Shown here piece after piece: positions 1 to 7,188 of a stretch of 25,345 bases of DNA. Under the pieces are notes generated by a model, which was given only the letters and a program-made list of their open reading frames with translations, did no database searches and had not been told where the DNA came from. Source of the DNA: Bacteroidales bacterium (GTDB lineage: Bacteria > Bacteroidota > Bacteroidia > Bacteroidales > P3). The stretch spans positions 1 to 25,345 of the forward strand of contig CAAGHV010000259.1 in assembly GCA_900769785.1 (NCBI GenBank). Reading direction: 5' to 3'. Each line of letters opens with the position of its first letter. Position 1 is the stretch's first letter. The translations under genes and the position numbers were made by a program.

Positions 1-240
1 CTACATGACCTATTGTAGTTATAGAGAAATAGAGCACAAGCATGTTTAAACCACTACCGACTAATTGCTATTTAATACACATAAATAAATTCCAACTAAT
101 AATTCCCACACTGAACACTCCGTAACCCTGCGGTTTGCGCCCTAAAATAGTCATTTCTCTAAACCAAGCTCCCGGCTTAACGGAGAACGGCAAGCAAATT
201 AACTGAGAAAAGAGGTTTGTTTTTGTGGGAAAGATGATTT

Positions 241-299
241 GTGCGACGGCGTTGCGTCATAGGTGCAACGCCGTCGCACTTATGACGCAACGCCGTCGC
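241..299. repeat. Three-armed GC-rich inverted repeat
   Basis: Arm A (241-261) can pair with arm B (265-279) as a perfect 15-bp stem (GTGCGACGGCGTTGC with GCAACGCCGTCGCAC), or with arm C (281-299) as a perfect 19-bp stem spanning 243-261. Arms B and C are direct copies of GCAACGCCGTCGC, 22 bases apart. The two foldings exclude each other. The GC content stands out against the AT-rich surroundings. No T-run follows, so a simple terminator is not supported. Confidence 0.85.
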
Positions 300-527
300 G
301 TAAGTTGTTTTCCTCACAAAATGCGAGGCTTTGTCTCAGAAAAAACATCTACACTTCTCAGTAAAAGACTCTTAATCTTTTTGATTACTCTGCCATGGTG
401 TATAGGCGGTTTAACTGTAATATACGGTTACTTCTTATAATATTTTGATTTGCAGTGTATAAAGGTCTTATTTTGACTCATATGAAAATTTTTCTTTGGA
501 AATGCCTGATGTTTTAAAATAAATGCG

Positions 528-535
528 TACTTTTG
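528..535 (+). promoter_or_regulatory. Possible -7 box for the lipoprotein/protease cluster
   Basis: TACTTTTG matches the Bacteroidetes -7 consensus TAnnTTTG and lies 35 bases before the start codon at 571. No good TTTG is seen at the expected distance upstream, so only the -7 half is supported. Confidence 0.45.
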
Positions 536-570
536 CCGAAGTTTTTATCAACACAAAATAATAGAAATCT

Positions 571-957
571 ATGAGAAAAACAATATTGAAAACCGCCTTA
601 TTGGCGTTGGTAGTCGTAGGTTGTGTAAGTGCAACAACCATGAAGAAAAAGAAAGAAAAAGATGAAAGATTAAAACCTTTTGTAGGTACGATTATTGGTG
701 AAGAAATATGTAGCTATGGTAACGTAGCTCTTTTGATTAATTTCAATTCACCTGAGAATATTGGTACCGAAGTGTATATAGGTGGTAATAAATATTACAA
801 TGTAGTTAAAAGTTATTCAATATCATTAGATAGTTTAAAGATAGACGATACAATATCGGGAACATTTATGCCGGATACTTCAAAATTATTAAGAGTATGT
901 GATTGTCAACATCTAATGTATAATGTAGATAAGAAAGTAATTATTAATCTTAAGTAA
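571..957 (+). CDS. Small lipoprotein of unknown function
   Basis: A 128-residue predicted lipoprotein. Residues 1-18 form a signal peptide ending in VVVGC, with Cys18 the likely lipidated residue. The first 13 residues (MRKTILKTALLAL) are identical to those of the next gene, but the mature part is unrelated to it as far as can be seen. The mature part begins with a very Lys-rich stretch (residues 25-34), then a beta-rich region with a late CDC motif. No known family is recognised. It is the first of four closely spaced genes (8 bases to the next start), probably co-transcribed with the two paralogous lipoproteins and the protease. Here the signal-peptide codons have drifted more from the shared cassette than in its neighbours. 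Confidence 0.75.
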   Translation: MRKTILKTALLALVVVGCVSATTMKKKKEKDERLKPFVGTIIGEEICSYGNVALLINFNSPENIGTEVYIGGNKYYNVVKSYSISLDSLKIDDTISGTFMPDTSKLLRVCDCQHLMYNVDKKVIINLK

Positions 958-965
958 ATCATATT

Positions 966-1436
966 ATGAGAAAAACAATATTAAAAACCGCCTTATTGGC
1001 ATTGGCAGCCGTAGGAATACTAAGCATTAGCAGCTGCGAAAAGGGCGAAGACAACAACAATCCTGCCGGTAATAACCGCCTTACTTTAGGCGAAGTAGGC
1101 AGCGTTTGGCAGTGTTCTACGGAACATTATACCATTACTTGGACTTTGCTAAACGATAGTACTATTTATAGCGAAGTAGAACGAGACAGTGGATACTATG
1201 CAGGGTTTGGAGACAATGTATGGTATAATTATCTCATTGGAGACGCAACGGATTTTGGTTGGTTACCAGAGGGTTTAATGTTTTTTATTACAGGAGAAAG
1301 AAATTCTAATAATGAAACTTATGTAATTGAAGATCCATATAGATTAAATATTACAAAAGAATCATTTACTATTGACTATGCAGGAATTGTACATGGAAAA
1401 TCAGAATATTATTATTCATTCAAAAAAATAAAATAG
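966..1436 (+). CDS. Small lipoprotein, tandem paralog 1
   Basis: A 156-residue predicted lipoprotein. The signal peptide ends at SISSC, giving Cys24 as the lipidated residue, followed by a charged Asn-rich linker. Residues about 31-83, from NNPAGNNRLTLGEVGS to YYAGFGD, are nearly identical to the next gene; a conserved WQCSTEHYT segment and a Trp/Tyr-rich stretch suggest a compact beta fold. After about residue 85 the two proteins diverge almost completely until the shared C-terminal FKKIK. Function is unknown and no catalytic residue can be pointed to. Codons 7-24 (984-1037) differ by one base from the corresponding segment of a lipoprotein gene on the other strand at 12345-12770. Confidence 0.75.
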   Translation: MRKTILKTALLALAAVGILSISSCEKGEDNNNPAGNNRLTLGEVGSVWQCSTEHYTITWTLLNDSTIYSEVERDSGYYAGFGDNVWYNYLIGDATDFGWLPEGLMFFITGERNSNNETYVIEDPYRLNITKESFTIDYAGIVHGKSEYYYSFKKIK

Positions 1437-1448
1437 GGGGAAAATAAA

Positions 1449-1925
1449 ATGAAGAAAGTATTTTTAAAAACCGCCTTATTGGCATTGGCAGCCGTAGGAA
1501 TGCTAAGTATTAGCAGCTGCAAAAAAGAAGAAGACAATAATCCTGCCGGTAATAACCGCCTTACATTAGGCGAAGTAGGCAGTGTATGGCAATGTTCTAC
1601 GGAACATTATACCACTACATGGACTTTGCTAAATGATAGTACTATCTATAGTGAAGTAGAAAAAGACAGTGGATACTATGCAGGGTTTGGTGATGAAATA
1701 TGGTACAACTATTATATTGAAAAAGATACGGAAAGATATGGACTAAATTCACCATTACTTAGATTTCCAAGACAATGGGATAATAATAATGATACACTTG
1801 GCTTGGGGGATTATAAATGTTATCTTCTTAATTTGTCAAATAATCAGTTTCGTATTGACGATGCAGAAATGGGACCTAGACCAGGTAAATCGTCAGATAG
1901 TTATTTATTCAAAAAAATAAAATAG
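1449..1925 (+). CDS. Small lipoprotein, tandem paralog 2
   Basis: A 158-residue predicted lipoprotein starting 12 bases after its paralog stops. The signal peptide ends in SISSC (Cys24), followed by KKEEDNN. The region down to about residue 83 is almost identical to the preceding gene in both protein and DNA. The rest (residues 85-150, including a stretch rich in Asn, Asp and Leu) is specific to this copy, and the end is again FKKIK. The pattern of shared start, variable middle and shared end suggests duplication followed by exchange or rapid divergence of the 3' half. No family is recognised. A GGGAGG ribosome-binding site for the protease lies right after its stop. Confidence 0.75.
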   Translation: MKKVFLKTALLALAAVGMLSISSCKKEEDNNPAGNNRLTLGEVGSVWQCSTEHYTTTWTLLNDSTIYSEVEKDSGYYAGFGDEIWYNYYIEKDTERYGLNSPLLRFPRQWDNNNDTLGLGDYKCYLLNLSNNQFRIDDAEMGPRPGKSSDSYLFKKIK

Positions 1926-1934
1926 GGAGGTATT

Positions 1935-4907
1935 ATGAAGAAAATATTTTCAACATTTATATTATTGATATTTTTTCATTTGGCATCAATGGGGCAAGAT
2001 GTCTATATTTACAATTCAAAAGGCGATAAAATCTATTTCAATAAAACAGGAAGAAATGTTATTAGAATCGAAAATATTTCCGATACCAATACGGTAAAAG
2101 AAATCAAAAGACTGGATAGTAATGCAATAGTATTAACTAATCAACAGGTGATTTCTGATATAAGCATTTCTCGTATTAGTACTTTTTCTGCAAAGTCTTC
2201 GGTTAGCTCGACTGATTTATTATCAATAGGGGAACATTTTTATTGGGTAGAAAAGAATAGTATTATATTGAAGATGAAACCGGGTATTGATGTAGATAGT
2301 TTATTGAATTCAAATAATATTGGATACAAAAAACGTGAACAGTTGGGTTCGGATAAAAGTGTTTTTATTGTTGAGCTACAAAATGGATATAATGCAATTT
2401 CTATTTGTAATTCTTTGTTTGAAAGCGGAAATGTAGTTTTTGCACAGCCTAATTGGGGTATGTATGGCAAATTTGCTCAAAATGACAAGTATTCATATCA
2501 GTGGAATTTGCATACCAATAGTGCTTACGACATAAATGTTGAAGCAGCATGGAATTTGGCAGAAGGTGAAGGTATAAAAGTTGCTGTATTGGACGAAGGG
2601 ATAGAATTAACTCATCCGGACTTGGTAACCAATCTTTTACCCGGATATGACGTTACAGATGGGCCTCAAGTCGGTGCAGAAGGTTCAAATAAAGCCGGAG
2701 ATGATCATGGAACAAGATGTGCTGGAATTATAGCAGCAGCTGATAATAATATTGGAATTAAAGGTATTGCATATAAATCAAAAATAATTCCAATAAGAAT
2801 AGCATATTCAGATCCTAATAGCCAAGATAAAAAATGGAAGTCCACAACTGAATGGAATGTAGATGCGATAGAATATGCATGGAAAACAGCCGGTGCAGAT
2901 GTATTAAGCAATTCTTGGTATTACAAAAGTGGCTTAGATGACGCTGTAAATAATGAGATAGATTCAGCTATTGTGCAAGGTAGAGGAGGAAAAGGTTGTA
3001 TCGTGTTTTTTTGTACAGGTAATGATACTAGTAACGTTGTAAAGTATCCAGCTGCTTTATCAAATGTAATAGCAGTTGGATCTATTAATAGTTCCGGAAT
3101 AAAAGCAACTTCGTCTAATTATGGATTAAATTTAAATGTTGTTGCTCCTGGTGTTGGTATTACAACAACTGATATTAATGGAGGGTATTGTTATAATTAT
3201 GGTGGCACATCGGCGGCATGTCCACATGTTGCAGGTGTGGCAGCACTTATGCTATCAGCGAACCCTAATCTTACAGCATCTCAAGTAAAAAATATAATAG
3301 AACAAACAGCAAGAAAAATAAGGCCTGAGCGATATGTTTATACAAATACTTCGGCTCATCCTAATGGTACATGGAACGATAGTGTAGGGTATGGATTGGT
3401 AGATGCATACGCAGCTGTAACGAAAGCAATGGATGTGGATTTGTATATATCTGACACTACAGGAGATAATGGAGCAGAAAATCTTTCATTGGAATACATG
3501 TGGAATAGTCCGAGTATTTGGATTGAAGACTTGGATGGAAATACTGTTAATAATCCTGTAGAAGGTGGTGAATACAAAGTATGCGTGCGTATTCATAATA
3601 AAAGTAATGTTCCATCAACAGGTAATGAAAGATTATTTATAAATTGGGCAAAAGCCGGTGTTAATCTTCCATGGCCGGGTGGTTGGGATGGTTCAAAAAC
3701 AATAGATTGTGATGGAGAGAAATATATGAGTGGTTCTATAGGAAATTCTAATGGTATCATTATTTCTGAGATTATACAGCCTAATAGTTTTATTGAAAAG
3801 AAGATAAGTTGGTATGTGCCTCTAAGTGAAGACTTCAATTGTGGTATTTTCGCCGGTAGTGAGGAATTGTGGCATTTCTGCTTATTGGCTCGTGTACATG
3901 ATGGTGATACTATAATGGGAGAAGATAGTGGTTATGAAATTGGTCATTTTGTAAAATGTAATAATAACGTAGCATGGAAAAACCTTACTGTTATAGAGGG
4001 GTCGAATAATAAAGCAGTTGTATGGCTTCAAAATCATTTCAATACTGCAAAGAAGTTTGGGCTGCATTTTACTGCTCATCGTAATTCCAAAAACGAATTG
4101 TTAAGCAAATATGCCGAAACATATATACGTCTAAGCCCTAATGTATTTAAGGCATGGGCTTCCGGCGGTAAAAAAGGAAACGGCATAAGTGTTGTTGGCG
4201 AAAACAGGCTGCGTATTACCTCCGACAATGCTACATTAGAAAATATTCCATTACCTGCCAACGCCGTAGGAATGTTGGAAACAGAGGTTAATTTCCTTTC
4301 GGAAGTAATACCGCAAGACAAAACATTTACATTCGATATTGCCATGTACGACTCTAATGGCAAAACACTATATGGTGGCGAACACTATATGGCCATCCGT
4401 GATGATAACCGTACATTTGACGTTGTGGCAATGCAAAACCAAACGGCAATGCCGGAAGAACCTGTAACATTCAATGCCGTAAACATAGGCGAGCCTGCCA
4501 CATACGTATGGTATAATGCCGCAGGCGACAGCATTGCATCGGGCACTACGCTTAGCACCACAGCCACACAGTCGCAACAATATCGCCTGTCGGTACAAGC
4601 CACCGCAGACGGTTATAAGGGATATGATACTGTAAGTCTTGTGGTTCGCAACGGTGCTATAACCTCCTTGTCGCCCAACCCAGCCACCAATCAGGTAGTG
4701 GTAAGCTACGCACTTTCCAATCAAGTGCAAGGCGGAACTATTCAGATAGCCAATGCCAACGGAGTAGTAATGTTGTCAACATCATTCTCCAACACTCAAA
4801 CATCTGCAACCCTAAACCTCCAAAACTTTACGGCAGGACAATACAGCGTACGCCTTGTATCCGCCACCGGCGAGGTAATGGACAGCAAAACGCTTATAGT
4901 GCAATAA
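1935..4907 (+). CDS. Secreted subtilisin-like (S8) serine protease with type IX secretion sorting domain
   Basis: A 990-residue exported protease. A Sec signal peptide occupies residues 1-20 (cleavage before QDVY). Residues about 22-180 look like a propeptide, ending in the typical VVFAQPNW lead-in. The S8 catalytic domain spans about 190-495 with the full triad: Asp220 in VAVLDEG, His258 in DDHGTRCAG, Ser426 in GGTSAACPHVAG; Asn363 (TGND) fits the oxyanion hole. Residues about 500-730 are an uncharacterised beta-rich region, about 820-905 an Ig-like region, and 908-990 a type IX secretion C-terminal sorting domain (SPNPATN near its start, GQYSVRL and a hydrophobic end). It should be exported across the outer membrane and may be surface-anchored; the substrate is unknown. 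Base composition changes sharply near 4100-4140, so the C-terminal quarter may have a separate origin. Confidence 0.93.
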   Translation: MKKIFSTFILLIFFHLASMGQDVYIYNSKGDKIYFNKTGRNVIRIENISDTNTVKEIKRLDSNAIVLTNQQVISDISISRISTFSAKSSVSSTDLLSIGEHFYWVEKNSIILKMKPGIDVDSLLNSNNIGYKKREQLGSDKSVFIVELQNGYNAISICNSLFESGNVVFAQPNWGMYGKFAQNDKYSYQWNLHTNSAYDINVEAAWNLAEGEGIKVAVLDEGIELTHPDLVTNLLPGYDVTDGPQVGAEGSNKAGDDHGTRCAGIIAAADNNIGIKGIAYKSKIIPIRIAYSDPNSQDKKWKSTTEWNVDAIEYAWKTAGADVLSNSWYYKSGLDDAVNNEIDSAIVQGRGGKGCIVFFCTGNDTSNVVKYPAALSNVIAVGSINSSGIKATSSNYGLNLNVVAPGVGITTTDINGGYCYNYGGTSAACPHVAGVAALMLSANPNLTASQVKNIIEQTARKIRPERYVYTNTSAHPNGTWNDSVGYGLVDAYAAVTKAMDVDLYISDTTGDNGAENLSLEYMWNSPSIWIEDLDGNTVNNPVEGGEYKVCVRIHNKSNVPSTGNERLFINWAKAGVNLPWPGGWDGSKTIDCDGEKYMSGSIGNSNGIIISEIIQPNSFIEKKISWYVPLSEDFNCGIFAGSEELWHFCLLARVHDGDTIMGEDSGYEIGHFVKCNNNVAWKNLTVIEGSNNKAVVWLQNHFNTAKKFGLHFTAHRNSKNELLSKYAETYIRLSPNVFKAWASGGKKGNGISVVGENRLRITSDNATLENIPLPANAVGMLETEVNFLSEVIPQDKTFTFDIAMYDSNGKTLYGGEHYMAIRDDNRTFDVVAMQNQTAMPEEPVTFNAVNIGEPATYVWYNAAGDSIASGTTLSTTATQSQQYRLSVQATADGYKGYDTVSLVVRNGAITSLSPNPATNQVVVSYALSNQVQGGTIQIANANGVVMLSTSFSNTQTSATLNLQNFTAGQYSVRLVSATGEVMDSKTLIVQ

Positions 4908-4933
4908 GGTAAAAATAATCGAATATTTTTCTG

Positions 4934-4978
4934 AACGGTGTAAACTCCCACAACGGGAGTTTACACCGTTTTTTATTT
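4934..4978 (+). terminator. Terminator after the S8 protease
   Basis: A perfect 16-bp stem (4934-4949 with 4955-4970, AACGGTGTAAACTCCC and its complement) with a five-base loop is followed by TTTTATTTG. It lies 27 bases after the protease stop and should end the 571-4907 transcription unit. Confidence 0.9.
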
Positions 4979-5156
4979 GTCAGCTCTTTAAATTATGCAA
5001 TTACAATTGTATGAAATTCCGAATGATTGGTTTTGGGACAAATTAACTGTGGGTATCTTTCTTGCCTAATAATGGAAAGCACTATTGCTTTTACTATAAG
5101 TTGCCATTACTTTGAATGTATTCAACAACAAATATTTTATTTTGTTATTAGGTTTG

Positions 5157-5164
5157 TACTTTTG
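5157..5164 (+). promoter_or_regulatory. Possible upstream -7 box for the transporter operon
   Basis: TACTTTTG fits TAnnTTTG. It lies about 60 bases upstream of a second, better placed box. No convincing -33 element is at the right distance, so this may be a second promoter or chance in AT-rich DNA. Confidence 0.3.
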
Positions 5165-5203
5165 CAATAGCTGTAAAATTCTACAATAAATGGTATAATG
5201 TCG

Positions 5204-5231
5204 TTGGTATCATTATTTTTTTGTAACTTTG
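5204..5231 (+). promoter_or_regulatory. Promoter of the NSS transporter operon
   Basis: TAACTTTG at 5224-5231 matches the Bacteroidetes -7 consensus, with a partial TTGG at 5204-5207 in the -33 position. It gives a short leader before the ATG at 5255 and is the probable promoter for the transporter, its small subunit and the lipoprotein. Confidence 0.6.
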
Positions 5232-5254
5232 CAAATTCAAAAAACTAATTGTCT

Positions 5255-7069
5255 ATGGCACAAAACACTGAAAGATGGGGCTCAAGATTGGGCTTGATAT
5301 TAGCCATGGCAGGTAATGCTGTGGGGTTGGGAAACTTTTTGAGATTTCCTATTCAGGCGGTACAAAATGGGGGAGGAGCATTTATTATTCCTTATATTGT
5401 ATCGTTTGTTCTGTTGGGTTTACCATTGCTGTTGGTCGAATGGTCAACCGGTAGATATGGCGGAAGTTTCGGCTTCAACTCGCCACCATATATTATGAAG
5501 ACTATGAACAAGCGAAAGCTGTGGAAGTATATAGGTGGATTGGGTTTGTTTTCAAACTTTGTTATAGCAGCCTACTATTGTTATATCGAAAGTTGGACCA
5601 TGTCGTATGTGTATCATTCCATAATAGGAACCTTCCGTGGAATGACCGAGGGGCAGGTGTCGGCTTTCTTTGATAGCTATTTGGATATATCCACTTCTAC
5701 TACCGGAATACCATACGAGGCCTTGATATTTTATATCTTGTGCTTGGTGCTTAATATATGGATTCTTTCGCGTGGCTTGCAGAAAGGTATCGAAAAATTG
5801 TCCAAGATATGTATGCCGTTGCTTATAGTATTCGGTTTGTTTCTTGTGGTGAAGGCTTTCACTATCAAAGCCGGTACTGATGGTGCTGTATATGATGGTA
5901 TGGTGGGCTTTAACTTCTTGTGGACTCCGCAGTTCGACTCGCTCAAGGATCCTAAGGTGTGGCTTGCTGCTGCCGGTCAGATATTCTTTACCCTCTCGTT
6001 GGGTATGGGTTGCATACAGTGTTATGCCTCGTATCTGCGTAAGAACGACGATATAGCCCTCAACGCAATGACCACAGGTTTCACCAACGAGTTTTGCGAA
6101 GTTATTATAGGTAGCTCCATAATAATACCTATATCTATAGGCTATTTTGGTATCGACAAGGTGGTTGAACTTGTTGGTTTGGGAGGTTTCGGTTTGGGAT
6201 TCCGTTCTATGCCGTTCCTTTTCGGCCAGTGGGGCAACGTGATAGGGGCTATAGTCGGTGCCGCTTTCTTTGGACTTCTTTTCTTTGCCGGTATCACCTC
6301 CACGGTGGCAATGGGGTCGCCTATTGTGGCTTTCCTCAAAGATGGTTTCGGGTGGGAACGCAAGAAATCTACGCTATTCTTTGGGTTGATAATATTTCTT
6401 TTGGGACTTCCTACAGTGCTGTTTTTCCAAAAAGGAGTGTTTGACCAATATGATTATTGGGGTGGAACGGTGTCGCTCTTTGTCTTTGCCATGTTCGAGG
6501 CCATATTGTTTTCGTGGGTGATAGGTGCTGATAAAGGTTGGGCGATGATACATCAAGGTGCCGACATCAAGGTGCCTAAGGTGTTCAAGTTTATACTTAA
6601 ATACATTACTCCAGTTATGCTTATAGTGATATTCCTTTCGGCATTGGTTAAACCCAAGGGCGACGATTGGTCGCTTATAAGTATAAAAGGTTGGGAGTTG
6701 GATGATGCAAGTATTGTAGGCGAACTTACCCATAAGGGCATAGGCCCCAACAGCCAATGGATAACCGACAAGTTTTATGCCGAAAACACAGGAACAGTCG
6801 ATTCGATATACAGCCACAATGGTAGGAACTACATTTGTGTGTCGGGCGGTGGCGAGGCAAGGAACTATGCTTTCTCATGCTCCGATGTGCCACAGGTAGA
6901 GGTAGGGCAGAAGGTGGCTGCCGGCGATGTGCTATACAGCGGACGGGTGGTTAATGATGTCTTTTACGTAGATTTGTCGAGGATATTGCTGGTGTTGCTG
7001 TTGGTGGTTATATGTGTGATGATATGGAAAGGTAACAAAAATATAGAACGAAAGGAGGCAAGGTTATGA
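5255..7069 (+). CDS. Neurotransmitter:sodium symporter (NSS/SNF) family transporter with periplasmic insert
   Basis: A 604-residue inner-membrane transporter expected to import an amino acid with sodium. Near the N-terminus GNAVGLGNFLRFP is the hallmark of the unwound first helix that binds sodium and substrate in this LeuT-like family; about twelve hydrophobic segments follow. I start at ATG 5255 rather than the in-frame TTG at 5249, because ATG follows the promoter at normal spacing and MAQNTERWGSR is a typical beginning. Bacterial members are usually about 450-510 residues; the extra length is a soluble stretch at about residues 466-575 between the last two helices, on the periplasmic side, containing VEVGQKVAAGDVLYSG, which resembles a lipoyl/biotinyl-type beta hammerhead. 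The stop overlaps the start of a MetS-like small gene, supporting an amino-acid importer. The exact substrate is not determined. Confidence 0.9.
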   Translation: MAQNTERWGSRLGLILAMAGNAVGLGNFLRFPIQAVQNGGGAFIIPYIVSFVLLGLPLLLVEWSTGRYGGSFGFNSPPYIMKTMNKRKLWKYIGGLGLFSNFVIAAYYCYIESWTMSYVYHSIIGTFRGMTEGQVSAFFDSYLDISTSTTGIPYEALIFYILCLVLNIWILSRGLQKGIEKLSKICMPLLIVFGLFLVVKAFTIKAGTDGAVYDGMVGFNFLWTPQFDSLKDPKVWLAAAGQIFFTLSLGMGCIQCYASYLRKNDDIALNAMTTGFTNEFCEVIIGSSIIIPISIGYFGIDKVVELVGLGGFGLGFRSMPFLFGQWGNVIGAIVGAAFFGLLFFAGITSTVAMGSPIVAFLKDGFGWERKKSTLFFGLIIFLLGLPTVLFFQKGVFDQYDYWGGTVSLFVFAMFEAILFSWVIGADKGWAMIHQGADIKVPKVFKFILKYITPVMLIVIFLSALVKPKGDDWSLISIKGWELDDASIVGELTHKGIGPNSQWITDKFYAENTGTVDSIYSHNGRNYICVSGGGEARNYAFSCSDVPQVEVGQKVAAGDVLYSGRVVNDVFYVDLSRILLVLLLVVICVMIWKGNKNIERKEARL

Positions 7070-7188
7070 ATACATCGGCATTGGTGATTATGCTTACAGT
7101 ACAGCTGTTCATCGTGGTAATGACTGTTTATCTGTTTACAAGAATGCTTAAAGCAAAACCCGATAAAGACACTACTGATGATGAATAA
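7066..7188 (+). CDS. MetS-like small subunit of the NSS transporter
   Basis: A 40-residue protein: MNTSALVIMLTVQLF, one hydrophobic helix through about residue 24, then a short positive stretch and an acidic tail (DTTDDE). Its ATG overlaps the TGA of the transporter (ATGA), and AAAGGAGG lies just upstream at 7051-7058. In Corynebacterium glutamicum the NSS transporter MetP needs a similar one-helix subunit, MetS, and such small subunits are annotated next to NSS genes in other bacteria. Size, single helix, position and translational coupling all fit that role; the assignment is by context and pattern, not alignment. It is easily missed because of its length. Confidence 0.75.
   Translation: MNTSALVIMLTVQLFIVVMTVYLFTRMLKAKPDKDTTDDE

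Larger units (their letters stand above)
1..570. other. Gene-free left edge with 5' region of the lipoprotein cluster
   Basis: No convincing coding region is visible here. A 216-base frame at 225-440 exists but runs straight through the inverted-repeat cluster at 241-299 and its product has no recognisable feature, so I do not call it a gene. The stretch holds a small hairpin at the very edge (CTACA/TGTAG around 1-18), the strong three-armed inverted repeat, and a possible promoter close to 528-535 for the genes that start at 571. Otherwise it is AT-rich and featureless. Confidence 0.6.

Noticed and set aside
225..440. 71-codon frame at the left edge
   Set aside because: It translates the inverted repeats and has no ribosome-binding site or protein-like pattern.
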